In this document: positions 56,929 through 64,000 of the stretch, one piece after another | Position numbering within the stretch: the stretch's first letter is position 1 | Layout: every line of letters starts with the position of its first letter | NCBI RefSeq assembly: GCF_030811455.1 | Contig: NZ_JAUSQU010000001.1 | Span: 2,790,001-2,854,000, forward strand | Length of the DNA: 64,000 nucleotides | From: Streptosporangium lutulentum | Lineage (GTDB): Bacteria > Actinomycetota > Actinomycetes > Streptosporangiales > Streptosporangiaceae | Direction: 5' to 3' | Notes under the pieces: generated by a model | Told to the model about the DNA's origin: nothing | What the model saw: only the letters and a program-made list of their open reading frames with translations | The model's database searches: none | Program-made: the position numbers and the translations under genes

Positions 56929-58413
56929 TCATCTGAGGCTGCGCTTGCTCGGAATCACCGAGTGCGGGGGCGGAGCTGTCGATGCCGAAACTGATGGGAC
57001 GCCGGGGCGCCGCCGCCGCGAGGGCAGCAGCAGTGCCGGCACCACCGCGAGAGCCAGCAGTGCCACCGCCCACCAGTAGGTGTGCTGGAACGCAACAGCC
57101 TGCTTCGCGCCGCCCGCCGAACCCATCGTGTTCGACGCCAGCACCACCGACAGCAGCGCTGTGCCGATCGATATCCCGACCTGGGAGACGATGTTCGCCA
57201 GGGTGCTGCCGGACGGAACGTCGTCGGGGGCCAGCCCGCGGGTCGCCGTCGTGTTGACCGGCATCATCGTCATGCCGACGCCGACTCCCATGACCAGCAT
57301 CGCCGCGCACAACCGCCAATAGGGCGCATCCGCCCCGAGTTGAGCGGCGAACAACGACAGGCCGAGCGTGGCCACCGCGATGCCGGAGACGATCACCAGC
57401 CGCGGGGACACCTTGTCGATCCGCCTGGTGGCGATCTGCATCGAAACACCGACGGCGACGGCCAGCGGGACGCCCAGCAGGCCGGATTGGGTGGCGCTCA
57501 GCCCCCGGACCGTCTGGTAGTACATCGGCGTCAGCAACATCGAGCCGAAGTAGCCGCAGGGGAACAGCACCATCGTGGCGAGACCTGCGGCAAACGTGCG
57601 GTCGCGAAACAGGCGCAGGCGCAACAGCGGATGACGGGCGGTCACGCCACGGGCGACGAACCCAGCGGTCAGCAGCAGTCCCGCGACGGCGGGCAGTATG
57701 GCCCCCGGCGCGGTGAAGTCGCCACGCTCGCCGCCGGCGGACAGGCCATAGATCAGCAGGGCCAGGCCCGGCGACAACATCAGCAGACCCGGCACGTCCA
57801 GCCGCCGCACCGGCTGCGGCTCGTCGCGCCGCAACAGGCGCACCGCCAGCACCAGGGCCACCGCGCCGACGGGCAGGTTGACCAGGAAGATCCAGTGCCA
57901 GGACGCGGCGTCGATCAGCCAGCCGCCCAGGATCGGCCCGCTCACCGGCCCGATCAGCACCGGGATGCCGAGCAGCGCCATCGCCCCGCCCATCCGCTCC
58001 CGATCCGCGGCCCGGATGACCATTGCCATGCCGACCGGCATCAGCAGGCCGCCGCCGAGCCCCTGCATCACCCGAAACAGCACCAGCGTCTCGATGTTCC
58101 ACGACAGCGAGGCCAGCGCGGAGCCGACGGTGAACAGGACTATCGCGGTGAGGTAGCTGCGCTTGACACCGAAACGGCCCATCGCCCAGGCGGCCACCGG
58201 GATGACGGCGACGAGAGCGAGGGTGTAGCCGGTGGCCACCCACTGGACGGTGGCGAGCGGCGCGTCGAACGCCACTGCCAGCGGATGCACGGCGACGTTG
58301 ACGATGGTGACGTCCAGTACGGACATGATCGAACCGATGATGACGACGGTGAGGATGCCGGCCAGGCCCGGAGTGGTTCCGGCGGTCCGGGGGGTTGCGG
58401 TGACGGTACTCAT
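56929..58413 (-). CDS. MFS exporter, DHA2 (14-TM) family
   Basis: The 494-residue protein has VLDVTIVNVA (TM1 motif), the A motif AWAMGRFGVKRSYLTAI, FRVMQGLGGGLLMPVGMAMV (motif C-like region in TM5: GPVSGPILGG) and about 14 hydrophobic segments. The DHA2/EmrB-QacA group exports drugs and other toxic compounds by proton antiport. It lies between two oxidoreductases under one TetR regulator. Confidence 0.95.
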   Translation of the reverse strand: MSTVTATPRTAGTTPGLAGILTVVIIGSIMSVLDVTIVNVAVHPLAVAFDAPLATVQWVATGYTLALVAVIPVAAWAMGRFGVKRSYLTAIVLFTVGSALASLSWNIETLVLFRVMQGLGGGLLMPVGMAMVIRAADRERMGGAMALLGIPVLIGPVSGPILGGWLIDAASWHWIFLVNLPVGAVALVLAVRLLRRDEPQPVRRLDVPGLLMLSPGLALLIYGLSAGGERGDFTAPGAILPAVAGLLLTAGFVARGVTARHPLLRLRLFRDRTFAAGLATMVLFPCGYFGSMLLTPMYYQTVRGLSATQSGLLGVPLAVAVGVSMQIATRRIDKVSPRLVIVSGIAVATLGLSLFAAQLGADAPYWRLCAAMLVMGVGVGMTMMPVNTTATRGLAPDDVPSGSTLANIVSQVGISIGTALLSVVLASNTMGSAGGAKQAVAFQHTYWWAVALLALAVVPALLLPSRRRRPGVPSVSASTAPPPHSVIPSKRSLR

Positions 58414-58419
58414 CGCCCG

Positions 58420-59049
58420 TCACTTACCGTACGGGTGCTCGGCGCGGGCGGTGCGCAACGCACGGCCCCACCACAACACCTGGTCGACCATGTTCTTAGC
58501 GGCACCCTCGCACACCGCCGCGTCGAGCGGCCTGCCGTCCGCGCCCAGCCCGGACCAGGGCCCGTGCAGGCTGACGGAGTCGCGCACGGTCATGGCGTGC
58601 AGCTCGGCGAAGACCTGCCGAAGCTGCTCGACGGCGCGAAGCCCACCGCCCAGCCCGCCGTAAGAGACAAAGCCGATCGGTTTGGCCTGCCACTGGGTGT
58701 AGTGCCAGTCGATGAGGTTCTTCAGCGAGGCCGGAAAGCTGTGGTTGTACTCGGGTGTGACGACGACGAAGGCCTCGGCGGCGGCCAGCCGCGGGGTGAC
58801 TCCGGCGAGAGCGGCCTGGGTCTCTGGGGCGGGGGCGGGGAGGCCGTCCCAGCCGGGCATGGATACGGGAAGATCCAGGCTGGCGACGTCGACGACGTCC
58901 AACTCGATGTCGGTGCGGTGGCTCACATGGCGGGTGAACCACTCGGTGACCGACAGGCCGGCGCGGCCACCGCGGGCGCTTCCGACGATGACGGCGACCC
59001 GTAGCGCGGCATCGCCGGCGGCCTCATTGGTGCGGACGGTGTGAGACAT
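58420..59049 (-). CDS. NAD(P)H-dependent FMN reductase
   Basis: The 209-residue flavodoxin-like fold has VIVGSARGGRAG (FMN phosphate loop), TPEYNHSFPASLKNLIDW and VSYGGLGGGLRAVEQL. This group includes quinone and chromate reductases. First gene of the leftward cargo operon; its promoter overlaps the TetR operator. Confidence 0.9.
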   Translation of the reverse strand: MSHTVRTNEAAGDAALRVAVIVGSARGGRAGLSVTEWFTRHVSHRTDIELDVVDVASLDLPVSMPGWDGLPAPAPETQAALAGVTPRLAAAEAFVVVTPEYNHSFPASLKNLIDWHYTQWQAKPIGFVSYGGLGGGLRAVEQLRQVFAELHAMTVRDSVSLHGPWSGLGADGRPLDAAVCEGAAKNMVDQVLWWGRALRTARAEHPYGK

Positions 59050-59079
59050 GGCTATTCCCCTGATTGCCTTGTTGTATTG

Positions 59080-59109
59080 CCGCTGTTCGCGGCACGCTCA
59101 GGTAAGATA
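59080..59109 (-). promoter_or_regulatory. Cargo-operon leader
   Basis: On the minus strand TTGTTA (59128-59133) and TATCTT (59104-59109) are about 18 bp apart. This is the likely promoter of the reductase-exporter-oxidoreductase operon; transcription should begin near 59097. Confidence 0.5.
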
Positions 59110-59143
59110 CAACGGTGGTTGCAGAAATAACAACCACTGTTGT
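59109..59143. promoter_or_regulatory. TetR operator
   Basis: ACAACGGTGGTTG (59109-59121) and CAACCACTGTTGT (59131-59143) are 13-bp inverted arms with one mismatch and a 9-bp centre. The site sits between the divergent reductase and tetR genes and overlaps the leftward promoter. Confidence 0.85.
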
Positions 59144-59174
59144 AGTTAGCGGCCGACGCTCAGGAGAAAAAGCG

Positions 59175-59861
59175 ATGACCAGCATGGACTCCACGAACAA
59201 GACAACGACGGCACAGCCGCCGCGGGGCCGGGTGGACAAGGCGGCGGCGATCGTACAGGCCGCCTGCAGGGTCTTCGGACGGGACGGCTACTCCCGGGCC
59301 GGCATCGACACGATCGCCGCTGAGGCCGGCGCCTCGACTCGCACCCTCTACAACCACTTCCCGGGCGGGAAGGAGGAGTTGTTCCGCTCCGTCATGCAGT
59401 GGAGTTCGGGGCAGGTCAGGGACGAGCAGCTCGCGCAGCTGCGGAGGTACCTGGATCTGGAGCGCCCGCCGCGCCCCGATGACCTTGAGCGCGACCTGCT
59501 CGCTCTGGCCCGCGCCTGGGTCGGCCTGATGACGGACTTCCGCGACCACTTCTCGCTGGTGCGGCACATCTCCGCGGAGGCCAGGCACGTCCCGGCCGAG
59601 GTCCTGGACGCCTGGCAGGAGGCCGGGCCGCGCGCGGTGGGCCGTGAGCTGACCTCCGCCATGGCAGCGTTGGACGGCCGTGGCCTGATCGACGTCCACG
59701 GCGACCCGGCCCAGGCCTCCGTCCATTTCATGGCGTTGATCTCAACCGAGATCACGCAACGGTCCTACTGGGGTGTCAGCCCGCTTCCGCAGGAGGAGGC
59801 CGACCGGCTGACCGCCGCCGGGGTCCGGGCCTTCCTGCGGGCGTATGGCTCCGCAGGCTGA
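59175..59861 (+). CDS. TetR-family repressor of the cargo
   Basis: The 228-residue protein has an N-terminal HTH (AAIVQAACRVFGRDGYSRAGIDTIAAEAGASTRTLYNHF, about 20-60) followed by a helical ligand-binding domain of the AcrR type. The start ATG at 59175 is set by AGGAG 8 nt upstream. The palindrome at 59109-59143 allows control of both directions. The ligand is probably a quinone-like or aromatic compound (inference). Confidence 0.9.
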   Translation: MTSMDSTNKTTTAQPPRGRVDKAAAIVQAACRVFGRDGYSRAGIDTIAAEAGASTRTLYNHFPGGKEELFRSVMQWSSGQVRDEQLAQLRRYLDLERPPRPDDLERDLLALARAWVGLMTDFRDHFSLVRHISAEARHVPAEVLDAWQEAGPRAVGRELTSAMAALDGRGLIDVHGDPAQASVHFMALISTEITQRSYWGVSPLPQEEADRLTAAGVRAFLRAYGSAG

Positions 59862-60024
59862 GTCGGAGCCGGGCCTCAGCCGGAACCGCGGCATCACGAA
59901 TCGACGTCGCCCGAGCCTGGCGCCAGTGGGGCAAGCCGACCTGCAATCGGTCCAGGATCGGCGTCCCGGCCTGACCGGCTTCGAACTTCCGAGAATGACT
60001 GGTTCTCGGAAGTATGATCCAGGA
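59862..60024. promoter_or_regulatory. Recombinase promoter region
   Basis: A TATGAT -10-like hexamer (60013-60018) ends 6 nt before the GTG at 60025, consistent with a leaderless mRNA. It overlaps the right arm of the recombinase core site. Confidence 0.5.
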
Positions 60025-60083
60025 GTGACTTCCGAGAATCCGGTCCCCGCCGGATCACAACCCCCGGAAACAACTTCCGAGAA
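59985..60083. promoter_or_regulatory. Internal resolution site (IRS): four ACTTCCGAGAA motifs
   Basis: An inverted core is made of ACTTCCGAGAA (59985-59995) and TTCTCGGAAGT (60003-60013), 7 bp apart. Two direct accessory copies follow at 60028-60038 and 60073-60083. This core-plus-two-direct-repeats plan is that of the TnpI resolution sites of Tn4430 and Tn5401. Confidence 0.85.
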
Positions 60084-61038
60084 CACACAGGCACCCTCCA
60101 CGACGAAGCGAAGGGGGGCACCGCCCACCGCGCTGCCGGACGACTACGCCGACTTCCTCACCGCCTACACCGCGGCGCTCACCGACGTGCCGCTCGCCGC
60201 CGACACCAAACGGACCTACATCTCGCGGGTCCGGATGTATCTCGCCTGGCTCGCCTCGCCCACCGCCGGCCGCCGGTCCAAGGGTGACCCGCTCACCAAC
60301 CCCAAGGCCCGCGACTGGGCCGTCCGCGACTACCGCCTCCACCTCCTGCGCGACGCGCAGCCCAAACGGTCGGTCCGCTACAGCAACAACGCCCTCGCCG
60401 CCCTGGACGACTTCCACATCCGGCTCGGCCTCGGCAAGGGCGACATCAGCCGCGACGACCTGCCCAAGACCGCCCCCAAAGCCCTCGACGGCAACGCGCA
60501 GGTGCGGTGGCTGCGCGCCATCGAGAACTGGCCGCATACCCGCGACCGGCTCCTGGCCCTCCTGCCGTTCTACGCCGGGCTGCGCATCGGCGACGCCGTC
60601 GCCCTCGACGTCCCCGACGTCCGCATGTCGGCCCGCAAGGGCGTCCTGGTCGTTTACGGCAAGGGTGGCAAGATCCGTGAAGTCCCCATCCACCCGCAGC
60701 TCCGCGAACCACTGACCGGCTGGCTTGACGAACGGCCCACGTGGAGCAACGCCGCCACCGAGAAGGCCCTGTTCCTCAACCGGCGGGGCGGCCGCCTGAC
60801 CGCCCGCGGCGCCTCCGACGTGTTCACCGCCATCGGCCAGGCCGCCGGCCTCGACGACGACATCACCGCGCACATCGGACGGCACACCTTCGTCACCCAG
60901 CTCATCCGCGGCGGCGAAGACCTCGTCACCGTCGCCGAGATAGCTGGTTACTCAAGACTTGAGACCCTGAGGATCTACAGCCAGCCCACCGACGACGACA
61001 AGCACAACGCCCTACGCCACCTCACCGTCGACCGATGA
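60025..61038 (+). CDS. TnpI-type tyrosine recombinase
   Basis: The 337-residue protein has an N-terminal core-binding domain (ADTKRTYISRVRMYLAWL) and a catalytic domain with Arg in AGLRIGDAVAL, Lys in YGKGGKIREV, HIGRHTF (HxxR) and AGYSRLETLRIYSQ (nucleophile Tyr, with Tyr for the usual His). It should resolve cointegrates at the adjacent four-motif site. The GTG at 60025 is chosen from the -10 position; upstream in-frame starts at 59995 and 59845 are possible. The first coding bases lie inside its own binding sites, so autoregulation is likely. Confidence 0.9.
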   Translation: MTSENPVPAGSQPPETTSENTQAPSTTKRRGAPPTALPDDYADFLTAYTAALTDVPLAADTKRTYISRVRMYLAWLASPTAGRRSKGDPLTNPKARDWAVRDYRLHLLRDAQPKRSVRYSNNALAALDDFHIRLGLGKGDISRDDLPKTAPKALDGNAQVRWLRAIENWPHTRDRLLALLPFYAGLRIGDAVALDVPDVRMSARKGVLVVYGKGGKIREVPIHPQLREPLTGWLDERPTWSNAATEKALFLNRRGGRLTARGASDVFTAIGQAAGLDDDITAHIGRHTFVTQLIRGGEDLVTVAEIAGYSRLETLRIYSQPTDDDKHNALRHLTVDR

Positions 61039-61053
61039 GCCTCCCCATCTGAA

Positions 61054-61545
61054 ATGACCAACGAGCAGCGCGACCCAGACGGCGACGCTGAGAACCCGAC
61101 CGCCGATTCTGCCCAGGCGACGGAAGACGCTCCAACCGAACGGATCAAACTGGCGCACACCGTACCCATCCGGCCAGACGGCTGGCCGGACTGGCTCGGA
61201 CGGCGCCCGATGACCAGCACCGACCGGGCCAAGATCCGCCAAGCCCTCGACGCCGGGCTCCCCGAAGGTCCGCTGACCGACCCCGGCCCCTTCCTGTGCT
61301 ACCTCACCATCGACGGCCTGGACCGCGAGACCGACCACCGGAAAGCGACCCGGCTCCGCGGCCGGATCCACGCGGCCGCCCGCAGCGCAGCCGAAGGACG
61401 CCACACCACCTACCACGCGACCGACGCCACAATCACCATCGGCATCCGCGGCCCCGACGCCCACGAACGCATCAACCAACTCCGCCACGCACTGGACAAG
61501 CTCATCACCAAGCACGGATGGACCACCCGGGACCAGCCCCGCTGA
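61054..61545 (+). CDS. Hypothetical protein next to the recombinase
   Basis: The 163-residue protein has an acidic, disordered N-terminus, then PIRPDGWPDWLGRRPM and a helix-strand domain ending TTRDQPR. It is not recognised. It lies 15 bp after the recombinase, so it is probably co-transcribed, and is the last gene before the right TIR. Confidence 0.6.
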   Translation: MTNEQRDPDGDAENPTADSAQATEDAPTERIKLAHTVPIRPDGWPDWLGRRPMTSTDRAKIRQALDAGLPEGPLTDPGPFLCYLTIDGLDRETDHRKATRLRGRIHAAARSAAEGRHTTYHATDATITIGIRGPDAHERINQLRHALDKLITKHGWTTRDQPR

Positions 61546-61575
61546 CCGAAACACCCTCTGAGCTGCGACTCAGTC

Positions 61576-61613
61576 GTTAGCGCTAATTCTCGGCCGGATA
61601 GTCCCAGGACCCC
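61576..61613 (-). repeat. Right terminal inverted repeat, 38 bp
   Basis: Read inward on the minus strand it starts GGGGTCCTGGGAC and ends TTAGCGCTAAC. It differs from the left TIR at one position (C for T). Confidence 0.95.
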
Positions 61614-61618
61614 AGGGC
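61614..61618. repeat. Target-site duplication AGGGC, right copy
   Basis: Identical to 52293-52297 and directly outside the right TIR. Confidence 0.9.
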
Positions 61619-62872
61619 AGCCCACCTCTCTTCGGCCAGGACGTCTTGCAGCATCAGGACGTTCACGTAGACGAGCGCGGCCTGGAGGATGCGGAGGCAC
61701 AGCGCGGTCATCTCCACCTCGTCGCGCCGGTTGGTGGAGATCTCGCCACCGCGGCCGTAGCACAGCACCGCGTTGGCGCGGTTCCACGCCTCGACCACGT
61801 TCAGCCCTTCCTCGATCTCTCGCTGCAGGTCGCGATCACGTAGGTAGCGGGCGACGAACGTGGTACGTACGGCACGGCCGATCTCCAGCATCGCCTGGTA
61901 TGCCGGGTGAGAGGCAGTGCGGGTGAAGCGCGACAAGATGGCCTCGGTGGAGGCGGTGCGGGTGCGAATCGCGGTGGCGTATTTGATGACCTGGTCGTAG
62001 TTGGTGGCGATGATGTCCCAGCGGACCGGTCGGGTCATCGCCGGCGCCAGGTTCGCATACCGGGCCAGGTCTCCGTAGTCGGCCTGGTGAAGCTTGACGC
62101 GGTTGATCTGTTTGATGCGCGGCAGCAAGTCCACGTTGAGGAGCCGCGTCACCCCGAAACCAGGCTCCGACTCCCCGTGCGAGTCGACGTAGTTGCCTTC
62201 GACCTTCATGGTGGTGCCGTGCCGGATGGCACCCTCCACCATCGCGGCCACCTCGGAGGCCGACGCCTTGAGCGTCTGCGAGTGCACCACCACCGAGCCG
62301 CGCTCCACGTGCCAGTACACCAAGATTCCGCGACCTCCATACCGCGAGTGCCACTCGGTGAACAAGTTCTGATCCCACGCCCGGAAATGCGTGGAGTCGG
62401 AGGCGACCGCCGTACGCTCCCGCTCGACCAGCAGCGCCGCCAGCAGGGTGACGGTCGCGTCAGTCCGGCACTGCTTGAGCAGCTCCTCACGAACCCGGTC
62501 CGACTGCCGTTCGGCGTGCGCGACGTTGACCGCCAGCCAGTCGATCAGCTTGTCGGCGTCGGCGACCGAGCACTCCCGAAAACCGAGATGATCGCGGATC
62601 TCTCGGCGGTGTCGCTCGATCGTCCGGCCCGACCACTCATACAGGCCCACACTGCCAGGCGACGTCTTGGTCTGGCGCGCGACGTAGTCGACCACCTCGT
62701 CGGGGAAGTCGCTCCGGCCACGAGGGAAACGCCCGTGCTGGGTGTAGTACTTCAGCAGTAACGCGAACGGCAGCCGGGTGTTCTCGTGCTTGGCGTTGAC
62801 CAGGTCGGCCTCGTCGCTGAGCACCGTCCAGTGGTCGACCAGTTCATCCATGCCTAACGGCGGACGCTCCAT
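61614..62872 (-). pseudogene. N-terminal and catalytic part of an older Tn3-family transposase, internally deleted and interrupted
   Basis: From ATG 62872 the frame encodes a DUF4158-type N-terminus (residues 1-150). It then jumps at about residue 150 to the DDE domain (AVASDSTHFRAWDQN, NYVDSHGESEPGFG), lacking the several hundred residues normally between. At 61614 it is cut by the transposon; the next codons are at 52297-52163. Continued reading into the TIR adds only a few foreign residues to a stop at 61583. Confidence 0.9.
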
Positions 62873-62994
62873 ATCTTTGGATACGCCCGAAGCGGCAGGG
62901 CATTACAGCAGGTCAGTTAAGGGGCCGCCCGTATTTGGCGGTTGGCGACACGTCCGTTAACGGCACCCCGATAAGCTCGCCGCCGGGTGAGATC

Positions 62995-63022
62995 GTCGCC
63001 GAACCGCTGAAAGTTCGGCGAC
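62995..63022 (-). terminator. Hairpin terminator downstream of the lyase
   Basis: GTCGCCGAAC and GTTCGGCGAC are perfect 10-bp arms with an 8-nt loop. Confidence 0.6.
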
Positions 63023-63078
63023 AACCTCCCCGGCCGGGACACTCCGGATGATCGACGGGGCCCAACACGCTCGACGGG

Positions 63079-63106
63079 GCCTCGACGGGCTCGGCACCGT
63101 CGAGGC
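63079..63106 (-). terminator. Hairpin terminator downstream of the lyase
   Basis: GCCTCGACGG and CCGTCGAGGC are perfect 10-bp arms with an 8-nt loop, the first hairpin after the lyase stop. Confidence 0.65.
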
Positions 63107-63212
63107 CTGTTCGACCTCGACGGGTTCGCGGCTCCGGCCGGGACCGGTGGATGAGGACCCTCGTCGATCGTGCGTCGCGACGGCCGAGGGCGGTTCGGGG
63201 TGATCGAGGAGA

Positions 63213-64000
63213 TCAGCGGACGTAGACGTTCGGCCTGGGCGGGGCCGCCATGCCGGAGCCGATGTGGAAGCTCGGGTGCGGCGGCTGGTTGTAGGCGGTG
63301 TTCTGCCAGGCGATCGCGGTGCGGTACTGGACGTCGTGCATGAGGGTGAAGATCCGCTGAGTGGTGACCGCGGTGGTGGTGTGAATGCGAAGGGCGGTGT
63401 TGTCGGAGGTCGCCCAGACCACCTCCTCCCGCCAGTCGCCGAGCAGGTCGCCCGACAGCGCCGGGGTGGACTTGGTGCCGTTGTTGGAGTGCACCCCGCC
63501 GGCGGTCAGCAGGCGGCTGTCGCCGCTCGTGCCGTACTTGTCGATGTGCGTGCCGTCGAGCAGCTCGCGCACGGGGTCGGCGTCCCACCAGGCCAGGAAG
63601 TTCATCGAGGAGGGTTTGCGGCCCACGTTCTGGCCCTGGGTGTTGAGGATCCCGGCCCCGCCCGCGGCCGACCACGACTCGGCTCCGGGGCTGCCGGACC
63701 AGATGTCGGCCGACACTCCCCTGCCGTTGTCGCCGCCGGCGGCGGTCTGCCACAGGATCTGCCCGGTGCGCGCGTCGGCCATCCACGAGCTGGGCTTGGA
63801 GGCGTCCTCGTCGACCTTGAACACCTCAAGGCCCGTCCTGGACGGGTCGAGGTCACCGACGTGCATCGCGTCGCCGTGACCGAGACCGGTGTTCCACAGG
63901 CCCCGGCCGTTGTCGTCCAGGGCCATGGCCCCGTAGACGATCTCGTCCCTGCCGTCGCGGTCGACGTCGGCGACCGAGAGCTGATGGTTGCCCTGTCCCG
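63213..64000 (-). CDS. Rhamnogalacturonan lyase (PL11-like), C-terminal part
   Basis: About 262 residues are visible; the gene continues past the right edge. It contains GQGNHQLSVADVDRDGRDEIVYGAMALDD, GHGDAMHVGDLDP, ADIWSGSPGAE, LLDGTHI and HTTTAVTTQRIFTLMHDVQYR, and ends NVYVR, all matching YesW/YesX-type beta-propeller lyases that cleave the rhamnogalacturonan I backbone. The DxDxDG repeats bind calcium. It is probably secreted, but the N-terminus is outside. It points to a plant-polysaccharide-degrading host. Confidence 0.95.
   Translation of the reverse strand, partial: GQGNHQLSVADVDRDGRDEIVYGAMALDDNGRGLWNTGLGHGDAMHVGDLDPSRTGLEVFKVDEDASKPSSWMADARTGQILWQTAAGGDNGRGVSADIWSGSPGAESWSAAGGAGILNTQGQNVGRKPSSMNFLAWWDADPVRELLDGTHIDKYGTSGDSRLLTAGGVHSNNGTKSTPALSGDLLGDWREEVVWATSDNTALRIHTTTAVTTQRIFTLMHDVQYRTAIAWQNTAYNQPPHPSFHIGSGMAAPPRPNVYVR

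Larger units (their letters stand above)
52298..61613. mobile_element. Complete Tn3-family transposon with TnpI-type recombinase and quinone/xenobiotic cargo
   Basis: The element is 9316 bp. It has 38-bp TIRs, a 5-bp target duplication, a full-length tnpA, cargo and a tyrosine recombinase with a four-site resolution region. It is inserted in an older Tn3 transposase gene; joining the flanks restores that frame. Confidence 0.95.
62873..63212. other. Intergenic with hairpins
   Basis: The 340-bp region has no gene. It contains two strong hairpins (62995-63022, 63079-63106) and several CTCGACGGG words. One or both should terminate the lyase transcript. The outer end of the older transposon could not be found here. 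Confidence 0.5.

Noticed and set aside
57082..59004. 640-codon rightward frame
   Set aside because: It is the antisense shadow of the MFS and FMN reductase genes; composition is Gln/Arg/His-rich and without domains.
62880..62990. Outer terminal repeat of the older Tn3 relic
   Set aside because: No GGGG-start 38-bp sequence here matches the region beyond the older transposase stop (52100-52160) well enough to call a pair.

Overview
The window is high-GC actinobacterial DNA. The host-type genes on the right (an FAD-linked oxidase, a copper-amine-oxidase-like protein, MarR and VOC genes, and a PL11-type rhamnogalacturonan lyase) suit a soil actinomycete, perhaps a Streptosporangiaceae member. 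That family guess is inference only. Four layers can be told apart.

(1) Positions 1 to about 40130 are an integrated element, either a phage or a phage-plasmid-like integrative element. It runs off the left edge. Some 60 tightly packed, mostly leftward genes carry the hallmarks of a mobile replicon: a large serine integrase (38503-40119) and a phiC31 gp3-like recombination directionality factor; a Rep-like wHTH protein with a downstream paralogue; a second wHTH protein beside an iteron/DnaA-box origin candidate; an SF1 helicase, a DnaQ exonuclease and a PD-(D/E)XK nuclease; an HU homologue; an ArdC-like antirestriction protein and a DUF3560-methyltransferase; WhiB, HTH, RHH and alphaCTD-like regulators; and a J-domain protein. 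A divergent control region (15207-15443) with five TTTCGCGAAA-type sites separates leftward genes from a rightward repressor-like operon. A cluster of membrane and lipoprotein genes sits at 5-10 kb. No capsid, portal, tail or terminase gene, and no conjugation ATPase, lies in the window, so the transfer mode is open. Recurrent non-coding signals (ACCAACCC boxes before ribosome binding sites, GCTAGC hairpins in leaders, two near-identical promoters) look like element-wide expression control.

(2) At 40120-40201 the right junction appears to cut the 5' end of a host gene that resembles a RecD-like helicase. The integrase starts 7 nt after the truncated host reading frame stops. Ordinary host genes follow to about 45.4 kb, then a decayed two-component remnant.

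(3) From 46.3 to 52.3 kb lies older mobile debris: a tyrosine recombinase-XRE-recombinase trio (first recombinase frameshifted), a serine resolvase with a candidate res site, and a truncated TetR/membrane/SDR operon.

(4) A complete Tn3-family transposon occupies 52298-61613 (9316 bp). It has 38-bp terminal inverted repeats (37/38 identical) and a perfect 5-bp AGGGC target duplication, and it sits inside an older, internally deleted Tn3 transposase gene whose reading frame closes when the transposon is removed in silico. It carries tnpA, a TetR-controlled cargo (NADPH:FMN reductase, 14-TM DHA2 exporter, quinone-oxidoreductase-like enzyme), and a TnpI-type tyrosine recombinase. A four-site internal resolution region overlaps the recombinase start. 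The right edge holds the C-terminal part of a rhamnogalacturonan lyase.
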